Source: WFQV01 sp964611145
Lineage (GTDB): Bacteria; Bacteroidota; Ignavibacteria; Ignavibacteriales; Melioribacteraceae
Reading direction: 5' to 3'
DNA: 64,000 nt
Assembly (NCBI GenBank): GCA_964611145.1
Contig: CAZSYM010000008.1
Span: 1 to 64,000 of the forward strand
A program made the position numbers and the translations under genes. The notes under the pieces are model-generated. The model was not told the DNA's origin. It did not search any database and saw only the letters and a program-made list of their open reading frames with translations. Shown piece by piece: positions 51,339-60,198 of the stretch. The stretch's first letter is position 1. Every line of letters starts with the position of its first letter.

Positions 51339-51443
51339 AAAAGCTTCTTTGTAGTTTATTATTATGTGGGTCCCCGTTGATTTTATCCTTAAAATTCCGT
51401 ATCATACTTACGATTTCTTCGAAAGAAACCAAGAGGTCATAAA

Positions 51444-51818
51444 ATGAAAGAAGAACATAATTTTTCGACCCCCAGAAATCTTTACGAAAAACTTCTTCGC
51501 GAATCGGAAAGATTTGATAATGAACCCAGCGGGGATAACTTCTTTAATTTCATCGTCACCGCTGTGCATCTGAAGGAATGGGTTAAAAAAGCTCCCATTT
51601 CCACCCACGAGGGTGCCAAAAGAATGCTTGATAAAATATCCAAAAACGAATTGATGAAACAATGTGCCGAATGCGTATCGGGTTCTTCTTCCTATGTTTT
51701 TTCGGTGGATAAAGCAAACGGTACGGTGGAGCTTTTAATTAACGGAGAACCAAAGGATCCGTATCTTGTCAAAAACGAAATACTGGATATGTTCAGAAGT
51801 TACTTCGAGATTAAATAG
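51444..51818 (+). CDS. Small conserved-looking protein of unknown function
   Basis: A 124-residue soluble protein. AAGAGG precedes ATG 51444. The block SGDNFFNFIVTAVHLKEWV resembles a motif I associate with small uncharacterised proteins widespread in bacteria. A CAECVSGSSSYVF segment follows. No membrane helix or signal peptide is present, and I cannot name a function. It lies just after the repeat-rich gap and about 50 nt before dapF. Confidence 0.65.
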   Translation: MKEEHNFSTPRNLYEKLLRESERFDNEPSGDNFFNFIVTAVHLKEWVKKAPISTHEGAKRMLDKISKNELMKQCAECVSGSSSYVFSVDKANGTVELLINGEPKDPYLVKNEILDMFRSYFEIK

Positions 51819-51868
51819 AGAAAAACGGGTCTTGGGACTGAAAAAATTCTAAATGCGGTTTTTGACGT

Positions 51869-52732
51869 ATGAGAGTGAAATTTCACAAGTATAGCGGTGC
51901 CGGTAACGATTTTATATTAATTTCCCGCGAAGAAAATCCTCGCCTTGAATTGTCTCCCGCTTTGATTCGGAGGATTTGCGAACGCCGTTTGAATATCGGC
52001 GCCGACGGTGTGCTGTTTTTGAAAAAGAGCCGGGAATTTGACTTTGCCTTGGATTATTTCAATGCCGACGGTACCGGCGGTAGCCTTTGTGGTAATGGCG
52101 CAAGATGTGCCGTCCATTTTGCCGTTACTTCCCGTATGGCGACTCGAAATCGGGTAAGATTTTGGGCGGCGAATAAAATTTACGAGGGCGAGCTTTTGGA
52201 AACGAACAAAGTTAAGGTCCGACTAAATCCGCCTCGGAAAATTGATTTGAATATTAATCTCAAACTCGACGATTATGAATTAAAATGCTCCTTTGCCGAC
52301 ACCGGTTCGCCCCATTTGATTGTTCCGGTTGATGAGAATAAAGCATTTCCCGATTTACTTCCCGAAAAATTTTGGGATGAAAATTTTCCCGTTTCGACTC
52401 TTGGCAGAAAACTTAGATATCACGAGGCTTTTGCGCCCGAAGGAACAAATGTGAATTTCATCCGTTTGCGAAACGGCGTTGTCGAAATACGCACGTATGA
52501 AAGAGGAGTGGAGAACGAGACTCTGGCATGCGGCACGGGTGCAGTGGCTTCCGCCGTCGTCGCGCATTTGCGCCTCGGTGTTCAATCGCCGATAACCGTC
52601 TTACCTAAAAGCGGACTTAAATTGAAAGTCGTTTTTGATTATATTAAGAAGGCTTTTTCAAATATTTATTTGATTGGTCCAGCGGAGGAAGTTTTTGAAG
52701 GATATTTTAATTATGAAATCGAGGAACGGTAA
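51869..52732 (+). CDS. dapF: Diaminopimelate epimerase DapF
   Basis: A 287-residue cofactor-independent epimerase converting LL- to meso-diaminopimelate for peptidoglycan and lysine. The two catalytic cysteines lie in SLCGNGARC (C74) and ETLACGTGAVASA (C221). HKYSGAGNDFILI at the N-terminus is conserved. The stop overlaps the next start as TAATG. Its presence shows lysine can be made by the diaminopimelate route. Confidence 0.96.
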   Translation: MRVKFHKYSGAGNDFILISREENPRLELSPALIRRICERRLNIGADGVLFLKKSREFDFALDYFNADGTGGSLCGNGARCAVHFAVTSRMATRNRVRFWAANKIYEGELLETNKVKVRLNPPRKIDLNINLKLDDYELKCSFADTGSPHLIVPVDENKAFPDLLPEKFWDENFPVSTLGRKLRYHEAFAPEGTNVNFIRLRNGVVEIRTYERGVENETLACGTGAVASAVVAHLRLGVQSPITVLPKSGLKLKVVFDYIKKAFSNIYLIGPAEEVFEGYFNYEIEER

Positions 52733-53049
52733 TGAGTAAAGTGGTCTTCTCAATAAGATATGAAATTCAAAAAGATAAACTTGAAGAATATTATAAAGTG
52801 GTGCGGGAGCTTAAAAGGCTTCTGAAGGGTAAGGGGTTGGAGGATTACTCGGTTTTCCAAGTGAAAGGTAAAGAAAACGAATTCGTGGAAATTTATATTT
52901 ATGAAAGTAAAGAAGCGTGGGAGGCGTTCGACGAGGCAACGGACGAAAGAGTGGATATTCTCATGAACAAACTTGCCGATATGATAATAGATAAAACCAC
53001 TAAATATTCCACGCTGTTCGAACTCGATTTTTCCGAAGAGCAAGAATAA
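52732..53049 (+). CDS. Small protein, possible dimeric alpha/beta-barrel (ABM-like) fold
   Basis: A 105-residue protein. Alternating strands and helices (VVFSIRYEIQ, YYKVVRELKRLL, FVEIYIYESKEAWEAFDE) fit the ferredoxin-like fold of antibiotic-biosynthesis-monooxygenase-like proteins, in which the EAWEAFDE helix is common. Catalytic function cannot be assigned. It is translationally coupled to dapF by TAATG and lies 1 nt before a PHP protein gene. Confidence 0.6.
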   Translation: MSKVVFSIRYEIQKDKLEEYYKVVRELKRLLKGKGLEDYSVFQVKGKENEFVEIYIYESKEAWEAFDEATDERVDILMNKLADMIIDKTTKYSTLFELDFSEEQE

Positions 53050-53050
53050 A

Positions 53051-54100
53051 ATGTTTGAATATATTGGCGTAATTCATGTCCATTCCGTATTCTCCGACGG
53101 TTCGGGTACGGTAAAAGAAATCGTTCAAGCGGCTCGGGATTCCGAGGTGGATTTTGTAGTGCTCACGGACCACAATACTTTGCGAGCCTTGGACGAAGGA
53201 TATGAAAAATGGTATGGCAAAACGCTTCTGCTTGTCGGTAGTGAAATAAACGACAGACAAAATAAAAACCATTACCTGGCGCTTGGCATAGATAAACTCC
53301 CCTCCCGCAGTCTTACCGCCGTTGAATATGTTAAGGAAATAAAAGAAGCGGGGGGAATCGGTTTTATTGCACATCCCCATGAAAAAAGAAATTCGATGAA
53401 AGAGCATCCGCCTTTCCCGTGGACGGCATGGGAAAGCGAGGATTTTACGGGTATTGAGATTTGGAATCACATGTCCGAATGGATGGAAGGACTTACGGAG
53501 GAAAACAAATACACTCGTTTCCTTCATCCATTGCGTTCGATAGTCGCCCCGCCGAAGGAAACGCTCGCGGCATGGGATAAATTAAGTCTGAAACGCCGTG
53601 TGGTGGGAATTGGCGGAGTGGATGCTCACGCCCACAAAGTTAATCTCCTCGGTTTTTTTGAAGTGGAGGTTTTCCCTTACAAGGTGCTTTTTAAATCGAT
53701 TCGTACTCATCTTCTGTTGCAAGAAAAAATTGAAAATTCTAATAATCCTCAAGTTTTTAAAAGAACCAAAAAAATGTTTTTGGAAGCATTGGCGGAAGGA
53801 CGTTGCTTTGTTTCCAATTATTATCACGGTGATGCAAAGGGATTTCGCTTTTTTGCGGAAGCCGACGGGAAACATTATCAAATGGGAGATTCTGTTCCCC
53901 ATGTTTCCTCGGTTCGCTTGAGAGTTGTTCTTCCCACGGAACTTGCCGAAATTAGATTGATACACAACGGTAAAATGATTGCAGGTGTGGAAGGCGGAAG
54001 CGCAAATTTCCCTGTGAATTCTGAAGGGGCTTATAGAATTGAAGTTTATCTTGACGGTAAAGCGTGGATTTATTCGAATCATATTAGGATAGGTATTTAA
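53051..54100 (+). CDS. PHP-domain metal-dependent phosphoesterase-like protein
   Basis: A 349-residue protein with an N-terminal PHP domain. Metal ligands are visible in HVHSVFSDGSG, LTDHNT, GSEIN, FIAHPHEK and DAHAH, as in bacterial PHP phosphatases. The C-terminal 90 residues (about 260-349) look like a beta-sandwich (VRLRVVLPTELAEIRLIHNG), possibly substrate-binding. There is no signal peptide. It starts 1 nt after the preceding gene, so dapF and these two form one unit. The substrate is unknown. Confidence 0.82.
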   Translation: MFEYIGVIHVHSVFSDGSGTVKEIVQAARDSEVDFVVLTDHNTLRALDEGYEKWYGKTLLLVGSEINDRQNKNHYLALGIDKLPSRSLTAVEYVKEIKEAGGIGFIAHPHEKRNSMKEHPPFPWTAWESEDFTGIEIWNHMSEWMEGLTEENKYTRFLHPLRSIVAPPKETLAAWDKLSLKRRVVGIGGVDAHAHKVNLLGFFEVEVFPYKVLFKSIRTHLLLQEKIENSNNPQVFKRTKKMFLEALAEGRCFVSNYYHGDAKGFRFFAEADGKHYQMGDSVPHVSSVRLRVVLPTELAEIRLIHNGKMIAGVEGGSANFPVNSEGAYRIEVYLDGKAWIYSNHIRIGI

Positions 54101-54158
54101 AAATTGTTATTTTTTTCGGATTAAATATTTGATTTTGTGAACAAAAAAGGATAGAAAA

Positions 54159-54842
54159 GTGTTAGCAAAAAAGAAAAAATTGACGAGAAAGGAAATCAAG
54201 GAAGACAAGTTAGTTACTTCTTTTTACGAAGCTCAGGAGTTTTACAAAAAATATCAAAAGCAAATCTTGATTGCCGTGGGCGTAATAGCGGCAATAGTAA
54301 TAGCTGTGATTGTTTATAATAATAAGATTGCGGACGAGAATCAACAAGCCGCAACGGCTCTTTCCCGCATTATGCCGAGTTATAAATCGGGGAATTATAA
54401 GGAAGCAATCGAAGGTAAGCCGGGCACGAACGTTATAGGGCTTAGGCAAATAGTCGAAAATTATGGCGGTTCGGAAGAAGGTGAAGTGGCGCGGATTTTT
54501 CTGGCGCATTCTTATTATATGCTCGGTAAATACCAGCAAGCGTTAAAAGAATATGAAGATTATTCCGGTTCCATAGATTTGTTCCGGTCGACGGCTTTTG
54601 CGGGTGCCGGGGCATGCTACGAGGCTTTAGGCGACAACGAAAAAGCGGCGGATAAATTCCGCGAAGCGGCTTTCGTTACAAAGGATAATCCACAAAATGC
54701 GGGTTACTTGCTGGAAGCCGGTATTGATTATCGTTCCATTGGTAAAGCGGAAAAAGCTAAAAAATATTTTCGGATAATCAAAAAAGAATATTCGAAAACC
54801 GATGTCGGGAAAAAAATTGACCAATATCTGGAATCTTTTTAA
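54159..54842 (+). CDS. TPR protein with single membrane anchor, YfgM-like
   Basis: A 227-residue protein starting at GTG 54159 with AAAAAAGG upstream. A charged cytoplasmic N-terminus is followed by one helix (ILIAVGVIAAIVIAVIVY, about 36-53) and about four tetratricopeptide repeats in the periplasm (FLAHSYYMLGKYQQALKEYE, and ACYEALGDNEKAADKFREA). The layout resembles YfgM, an ancillary factor of the Sec translocon, but low-complexity TPR similarity makes the exact role uncertain. Confidence 0.78.
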   Translation: MLAKKKKLTRKEIKEDKLVTSFYEAQEFYKKYQKQILIAVGVIAAIVIAVIVYNNKIADENQQAATALSRIMPSYKSGNYKEAIEGKPGTNVIGLRQIVENYGGSEEGEVARIFLAHSYYMLGKYQQALKEYEDYSGSIDLFRSTAFAGAGACYEALGDNEKAADKFREAAFVTKDNPQNAGYLLEAGIDYRSIGKAEKAKKYFRIIKKEYSKTDVGKKIDQYLESF

Positions 54843-54874
54843 ATAATTTTCACTCAATAAAAATAGGAGTAGCC

Positions 54875-56692
54875 ATGAAAAGAGCGCTTTACTCTTTGTT
54901 TGCTTTGATTTTCGGAGCTACCGTTTTGTTTGCACAGGATGTACACATTGCGGCTTATTATAACGCTCCGGATATCACTCAAGACTCCGTACTTTCGGGG
55001 CTTACCAGTGTTCGCGGACTTAATTATGACCCTGACCTTCTTGGCGACGGGCATTCCGCAATTGTTGTTACAAATTATAATTTCCATACCGCAGCTGTAT
55101 TCGAGACCGTTGGTAACGATTCTATCGAACTCAAGTGGGTTTCCCCTCGCGTTACCGAACCTCCCATTTACAAATCTTCCACTCCGCGCTATGTAGCGTT
55201 TGGAGATTTGGATAATGACGGGCTTAAGGAAGTTATTATCAATGTTGACCCCTACGGAATGGTTATTTATGAATGGGATGGCGTTGCCGGTAGCTGGAAC
55301 TTCGGTACGCAGCCTTCGCAAGTAATCAATTTCGAAGCTCTGGTGGGAGAAACTAACGGGTATTTCTCCGAGTATTATGAAATTTTGGATGTTGACGGCG
55401 ACGGAAGTAACGAGCTTTTGATTGCCACGAACGCAAGTGGAAGCTCGCATGATAATTACTATATCGTAAGTGCGAACGGCAACTGGATGACAAACACTCC
55501 GGGATTTTCCAGCTTTAACGTCGAAGGCGCATTTTATCGCAGAGATTTAGGCACGTGGGGAATTAAAGGCGGTAGCCCTTATGCTTTGATTGCCGCTAAT
55601 CTCGACGGAGAAGGAAATCCCGAAATTATTCTTCATAACTGGAACTTGAAAAATGTTGTTCCTATCAGAGTTCCTGCTGCCGATACTTATGAGCTTTCCG
55701 ATACCACAAATGGAAAGCAAAATTACTTCCTCGGCGGTGCTAATGACGAAGTTGCTCTTTTCTCCGGTGTGGCTTGCGATATTGATGGCGACGGAAGAGA
55801 AGAAGTTTATCTTCCTACTTTCAATTCCTCCGGTAACGGAAGAGTTGATATGATTCACTATGAACCCGGTCAAAGCACTTCCGAAATTGATTCCTCGAAT
55901 GTTTTTAAACTCGATATGAGTTCTGTTTCCGGTGTCAATCAATTTGGTATAGGCTACGGCGATTTGGACGGAAATGGAAAACTTAATCTTTACGTTGCTG
56001 GCGGTTGGGGACATAACATTTCTTCCGCCGAGTTCCAAGGCGGGGATAAAACCGACCCTGCTAATTGGAAATTCTCCGTTATTTATGAAGGTACCCCTGA
56101 CATTTATGACCAAGTGGTTTATAAAGATTCTGCCGGTGTTCAAGATACCGTTTATTCGATAAACAAAGCTTTCGTATCCAAGCTTTATGCTAAGAATACG
56201 GATTTCGACAAGGACGGCAAACAGGATATTATCATGCCTTATCAAGGGCTGAACGATAATACCACTTATATCCACCTTTCCTGGAACGGTTCGGCTTGGG
56301 ATACGACTTCCGCCGAGACCGTACACAATCCGAAAGCTTGGGGTATAAGAATACTTGAAGCTGGCGCAGGTACGGGAATTGAGGCTAAGGATGTTGCCAT
56401 CATTACTCCTAAGGATTATAAACTCGAGCAGAATTATCCTAACCCCTTTAACCCGACTACCAATATTAGATTTTCTCTCCCTGTCAAAAATACAATCTCT
56501 TTGATTGTTTACGACATGCTGGGTAGAAAGGTTAAAACTTTGATAGCTTCCAAGGTTTATAATAAAGGTTCCTACAAGGTTCAGTGGGACGGCACGAACG
56601 ATTACGGTCAAAAGGTTGCCAGCGGAAGCTATATTTATACTCTGAAATTCGGTAACTTCCAGATTTCTAAGAAAATGACTCTTCTGAAATAA
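54875..56692 (+). CDS. Type IX-secreted FG-GAP/VCBS-like repeat protein
   Basis: A 605-residue exported protein with signal peptide MKRALYSLFALIFGATVLFA. The body has repeated calcium-loop-like motifs (GDLDNDGLKE, DVDGDGSNE, DIDGDGREE, GDLDGNGK, DFDKDGKQD) typical of FG-GAP/VCBS beta-propellers. The last 90 residues carry QNYPNPFNPTT and a FlgD-like/type IX sorting domain ending KKMTLLK. AGGAG precedes the start. It would be displayed on or released from the outer membrane. The terminator at 56715 follows. Confidence 0.88.
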   Translation: MKRALYSLFALIFGATVLFAQDVHIAAYYNAPDITQDSVLSGLTSVRGLNYDPDLLGDGHSAIVVTNYNFHTAAVFETVGNDSIELKWVSPRVTEPPIYKSSTPRYVAFGDLDNDGLKEVIINVDPYGMVIYEWDGVAGSWNFGTQPSQVINFEALVGETNGYFSEYYEILDVDGDGSNELLIATNASGSSHDNYYIVSANGNWMTNTPGFSSFNVEGAFYRRDLGTWGIKGGSPYALIAANLDGEGNPEIILHNWNLKNVVPIRVPAADTYELSDTTNGKQNYFLGGANDEVALFSGVACDIDGDGREEVYLPTFNSSGNGRVDMIHYEPGQSTSEIDSSNVFKLDMSSVSGVNQFGIGYGDLDGNGKLNLYVAGGWGHNISSAEFQGGDKTDPANWKFSVIYEGTPDIYDQVVYKDSAGVQDTVYSINKAFVSKLYAKNTDFDKDGKQDIIMPYQGLNDNTTYIHLSWNGSAWDTTSAETVHNPKAWGIRILEAGAGTGIEAKDVAIITPKDYKLEQNYPNPFNPTTNIRFSLPVKNTISLIVYDMLGRKVKTLIASKVYNKGSYKVQWDGTNDYGQKVASGSYIYTLKFGNFQISKKMTLLK

Positions 56693-56714
56693 GGAGAGAG
56701 AATTTCAAGAATAT

Positions 56715-56742
56715 AAAGCCGGGCGTTGCGTCCGGCTTTTTA
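56715..56742 (+). terminator. Intrinsic terminator after the FG-GAP-like gene
   Basis: An 11-bp stem with one G-U pair (56715-56725 with 56729-56739), a TTG loop and a following T-run form an intrinsic terminator 23 nt after the stop. Confidence 0.88.
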
Positions 56743-56841
56743 ATTTTAAATTTTTTGAACTTGAATGTCCAAAAATTTTCCTTACGCCTGATTTTTTCTC
56801 TCGTTATATTTGAATTTGTTTCTTAAAAAATATCGTTGGAA

Positions 56842-57192
56842 ATGATTAAACCTAAGAAAATAAAGCTGCTCTCAAAGGAAACCTTGCAAATAGAATGGGA
56901 AGACGGCGAAGTGTATGATTATCCCGTGAAATATTTGCGGGACGAATCCCCTGACGCGGGCAACAAGGGCGAAACAATTCTTTGGAAACATTATGAACCT
57001 CCTAAAAAACAAAGCGACCGACCCGGTAAATATGAAATTGAAAAAATCGAAGTGGTGGGAAATTACGCAATAAATATTTTTTGGAAGGATGGAAATTCCG
57101 ATGGGATTTATTCTTATGAACTTTTGAGAAAATGGGGAAAGTATTTCAAAGTAACGAACGATTTGCATCAGGATTTTGAACATAGACATTAG
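56842..57192 (+). CDS. DUF971 domain protein
   Basis: A protein of about 116 residues. ATG 56842 is preferred over TTG 56836 two codons earlier. LQIEWEDGEVYDYPVKYLRDE and the C-terminal INIFWKDGNSDGIYSYELLRKW (read as INIFWKDGNSDGIYSYE, LLRKW) match the DUF971 domain, also found at the N-terminus of gamma-butyrobetaine hydroxylase. Stand-alone forms have been linked to iron-sulfur protein maturation in some bacteria, but that is not proven here. It lies 14 nt before the M14 peptidase gene. Confidence 0.82.
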   Translation: MIKPKKIKLLSKETLQIEWEDGEVYDYPVKYLRDESPDAGNKGETILWKHYEPPKKQSDRPGKYEIEKIEVVGNYAINIFWKDGNSDGIYSYELLRKWGKYFKVTNDLHQDFEHRH

Positions 57193-57206
57193 AGCAGTGT
57201 TGCGGA

Positions 57207-58580
57207 ATGGGAAATTTTTCGAAAAGATTGTTTGAAAATTACGAGCGTTATAAAGAGCATTCCTTAAAAAACTCACGCTTTACCCATAAGGAAATAACCG
57301 AGTTGATTTCCCGACTCGGCGATGATTTTCACATTCAAACAGCGGGGTATTCCCACAATCGCAGAGAGATTTTTAAGATAACGTTCGGGCAAGGTAAAAC
57401 CAAAATTTTGCTTTGGTCTCAGATGCACGGCGACGAACCCACGGCAACAATGGCTCTTTTCGACATATTCAATTTTTTACAAGCCGACGATGAGTTTAAT
57501 CCCTATCGAGAGAAAATTCGTAATGAGCTTACCGTTGTTTTTCTTCCTTTTCTGAACCCCGACGGTGGAGAAGTTTTCACTCGAAGAAATGCGCTCGGAA
57601 TAGATTTGAACAGAGACGCGCGCACTTTGGCAAGTAACGAGGCTAAGATTCTTGATTCGCTTGTGCGTGAATGTGCTCCCCGTTTTGCATTTAATCTGCA
57701 CGATCAGAGCAAACGGTATTCCGTCGGCAAAGAGAAAAAGCCGGTATTGTTGGCTTTCCTTGCTCCTCCGTTCGATTATCACAAAAATTTGAGCCCTTCC
57801 AGAATCGAAGCCATGAAATTAATCTCTTTTTTATTTGAGTCCGTTTATGATTTTGCCGATGGGAAAATTGCAAGATACAAGGATGACCACGAACCTCGTT
57901 CTTTCGGCGATAGAATTCAAGGCATGGGCGTTTCTACGATTTTAATTGAATCCGGTAGAACCCCCGACCCTAACAGGAATTTCGTTAGAAAGCTGAATTT
58001 CCTTGCTTTGTTGCTGGCTTTCCACGCTATTGCAACAGGAGATTACGAGGCGCAAGATTTGGCTGTATATGAATCTATTCCTCAAAACGGCGAAGAGTAT
58101 TTCGACCTTGTTTTGCGGAACGTTCTATGCGACAATGTTCTTTGCGACGTGGGAATTAACAGAGATGAGTTTTATTCGGACAACGGCTTTTTTTATGTCG
58201 GGAAGATAGCGGATATAGGGGATTTGTCTTTTAGTTGGGGCATTGAGGAATTGAATGCCAAAGGTTTGACCGTTGTTAAAGGGGAAATATCTTCGGAAAC
58301 TTTTGCACATGGAAAAACCGAAGAAATGCAAAAAGCTTTGCGGGAAACGGCGCAAGGTAATTTGTTCGCTTTTGCCGAAAAAGCGCCCGAGGGAAATTTT
58401 ACTTCCCTTCCGATTAATTTGATTGTCGGCAATAAAATTCCCGATACCAAAGTTATGACCGACAATTTCGCGAATTTTGTATTGAGGGATGAAAAGGGAA
58501 TAAAATACGTAATCCTAAATGGTTTTTTATCCGCTCCCTACGAAGCGGATAAAATTAAAAATGCCTTGATTTACAGATGA
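57207..58580 (+). CDS. M14-family zinc carboxypeptidase-like protein
   Basis: A 457-residue protein. LLWSQMHGDEPTATMAL holds the HxxE zinc pair, and FNLHDQSKRYSVG the third zinc His. FLPFLNPDGGEVFTRRN and GIDLNRD are also M14 motifs. The catalytic Glu probably lies in TILIESGRTPD. No signal peptide is present, so a cytoplasmic role is likely, for example in peptidoglycan peptide or peptide turnover. The C-terminal half (about 285-457) is not recognisable. The stop overlaps the convergent minus-strand gene by 10 bp. Confidence 0.8.
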   Translation: MGNFSKRLFENYERYKEHSLKNSRFTHKEITELISRLGDDFHIQTAGYSHNRREIFKITFGQGKTKILLWSQMHGDEPTATMALFDIFNFLQADDEFNPYREKIRNELTVVFLPFLNPDGGEVFTRRNALGIDLNRDARTLASNEAKILDSLVRECAPRFAFNLHDQSKRYSVGKEKKPVLLAFLAPPFDYHKNLSPSRIEAMKLISFLFESVYDFADGKIARYKDDHEPRSFGDRIQGMGVSTILIESGRTPDPNRNFVRKLNFLALLLAFHAIATGDYEAQDLAVYESIPQNGEEYFDLVLRNVLCDNVLCDVGINRDEFYSDNGFFYVGKIADIGDLSFSWGIEELNAKGLTVVKGEISSETFAHGKTEEMQKALRETAQGNLFAFAEKAPEGNFTSLPINLIVGNKIPDTKVMTDNFANFVLRDEKGIKYVILNGFLSAPYEADKIKNALIYR

Positions 58581-59527
58581 AGCGAGTCGGTAAGTTTTTT
58601 GAACGCGTCGTCAAATTCGCCGATTAGTTTTTCGAAGACCTCTTCGACGCTTAAAATTTCGTTCACAAGTCCCGCGGATTGTCCCGCTTCCAACATCCCT
58701 TCCTGAGTGTCGCCTTCGAAGATGCCAAGTTTTTCACGCTTGCCTTTCAGTAATTCCAGTAATTTCTCTTTCGGTTCTCCTTCGGTTTCGAGTTTTATTG
58801 CCAGCTCGGAAAGTTTGTTTTTTATTACCCGTGTTGGTGCCACTTGCCGAAAAATAAGCACGGTATCGTTGTCTTTTGCCTCGGCTATTTTTCTCTTGAA
58901 ATTTTCGGCGGCGGAGGATTCAACCGTTGCGGCGAATCTTGTCCCCATTTGAACGCCCTCCGCTCCCAATGCCAATGCGGCAAGGATTCCCCGTCCGTCC
59001 GCTATTCCTCCGGCGGCAATGACGGGAATGTCGAGTGCATCGGCAAGTTGAGGGATAAGCGAAAATGTGGTTAACTCGTCTTTTCCGTTATGCCCACCGG
59101 CTTCCGTGCCTTCTCCCACTACGGCATCGCAGCCCGATTCTTGTGCCTTCAAGCCTTGCTTTACGGAGGCTACTACATGCACGACTTTTATTCCGTCTTC
59201 CTTGAAAAGCCTTATGAACTTCCCGGGATGACCTGCCGATGTGAAAACTATTTTAATTTCTTCCTCTTTTATTATGCGAATCAAATCTTCGACGTCGCCG
59301 CGCAACAATGGCAAATTTACTCCGAACGGCTTTTGTGTTGTGGCTTTGCATTTTAAGATGTGCTCGCGGAGAAGTTCGGGTTTCATGGACCCCGCGCCTA
59401 TCAGACCGAGCCCTCCGTTTTCGGAAACGGCGGAAGCAAGTTTCCAGCCCGATACCCAAACCATTCCGCCTTGAATAATCGGATGCTCTATTGAAAATAA
59501 TTCCGTGATTCTGTTTTTAATTTTCAT
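58571..59527 (-). CDS. Nitronate monooxygenase/FabK-like FMN enzyme
   Basis: A 318-residue TIM-barrel flavoprotein. IEHPIIQGGMVWVSG at the N-terminus, VVGEGTEAGGHNGK and VIAAGGIADGRGILAALALGAEGVQMGTRF (read in parts) are shared by 2-nitropropane dioxygenases and enoyl-ACP reductase II (FabK). The two activities are hard to separate by sequence. FabK is plausible because this group often replaces FabI with it. The gene is 10 nt downstream of the small barrel protein on the same strand. Confidence 0.85.
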   Translation of the reverse strand: MKIKNRITELFSIEHPIIQGGMVWVSGWKLASAVSENGGLGLIGAGSMKPELLREHILKCKATTQKPFGVNLPLLRGDVEDLIRIIKEEEIKIVFTSAGHPGKFIRLFKEDGIKVVHVVASVKQGLKAQESGCDAVVGEGTEAGGHNGKDELTTFSLIPQLADALDIPVIAAGGIADGRGILAALALGAEGVQMGTRFAATVESSAAENFKRKIAEAKDNDTVLIFRQVAPTRVIKNKLSELAIKLETEGEPKEKLLELLKGKREKLGIFEGDTQEGMLEAGQSAGLVNEILSVEEVFEKLIGEFDDAFKKLTDSLHL

Positions 59528-59537
59528 TTTACTCGGA

Positions 59538-60113
59538 TTAAAAATGATAACCTATTCTAATGGAGATTTCAGGGTAAAGTTTTTGAGTATCGTAATAGTA
59601 ACCGTTTATTATTATCGTTTTGTCGCCGTAAACTCGTAAGTGTGCCGTTACGAAAGGGTTTAAGTAAAAACGGTATGAGAAAAACCAGAGATAGCCGATG
59701 GAGGCTGTGAGAAAGTATTCATCGAAATTCCCTTCGCCGCCTGTTAATTTCGCTCGTATGTTTCCCGCCGATTTTTCACCTCCGATTTCAAACCATAAAT
59801 TGTTGAGACGATAGGAATTCGTGAAAGGGAAGTATTGTAAGTAAAGTCCTGTGGTGTTGTAATTGAGATTTTCGAAGTTTATGTCCGTCAAAAATTCGGA
59901 GGGATATTTCAGAGAGCGTGCAAGACGTATTTTAAAGCGATTGTATCCGCCCCAAAAATTGAAATCCCAGCCTCCGTAATAAAAAGGAACGGGGTCGAAA
60001 GAAGCGCCGAGCGTTATTTCTTCTTTAAGAGTAAGTTGCAGAGTATCTCGCGTTTGAGCGTTCAGCCCGCAGCCGAAAGGGATTATTAAAAGTAAAAGCC
60101 AAAATTTTTTCAT
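59538..60113 (-). CDS. Small outer-membrane beta-barrel-like protein
   Basis: A 191-residue exported protein. The signal peptide MKKFWLLLLIIPFGCGLNA precedes amphipathic strands rich in Y, F and G, and the C-terminus is RIGYHF, ending in Phe as in outer-membrane barrels. Eight strands would fit. I do not recognise the family. It shares a strand and a 10-nt spacing with the FabK-like gene. Confidence 0.6.
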   Translation of the reverse strand: MKKFWLLLLIIPFGCGLNAQTRDTLQLTLKEEITLGASFDPVPFYYGGWDFNFWGGYNRFKIRLARSLKYPSEFLTDINFENLNYNTTGLYLQYFPFTNSYRLNNLWFEIGGEKSAGNIRAKLTGGEGNFDEYFLTASIGYLWFFSYRFYLNPFVTAHLRVYGDKTIIINGYYYDTQKLYPEISIRIGYHF

Positions 60114-60198
60114 AGTTTAAATATCCGAAATTTATTGGATGTTAAATTTATTAAAATTATTTTTAAAGAAGTCGAGTCAAAAAAGATAAAGGGATATC

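Larger units (their letters stand above)
51131..51443. other. Repeat- and hairpin-rich gap, about 310 bp
   Basis: No gene is seen. The stretch holds two diverged direct repeats (51189-51211 and 51316-51338) around a long imperfect hairpin (51222-51280) made of short units such as GGCAAAG and GCATGGGG. The base pattern, purine-rich then pyrimidine-rich, is unlike other gaps in the window. It may be the remnant of a small intergenic repeat element. Confidence 0.6.

Noticed and set aside
51181..51340. Possible CRISPR array
   Set aside because: There are only two diverged repeats, 104 bp apart, with a hairpin between rather than a unique spacer, and no cas gene is near.
55547..56611. A 354-codon minus-strand open frame opposite the FG-GAP-like gene
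   Set aside because: It is a shadow of a well-supported type IX cargo gene with signal peptide and sorting domain. The antisense product shows no motif.
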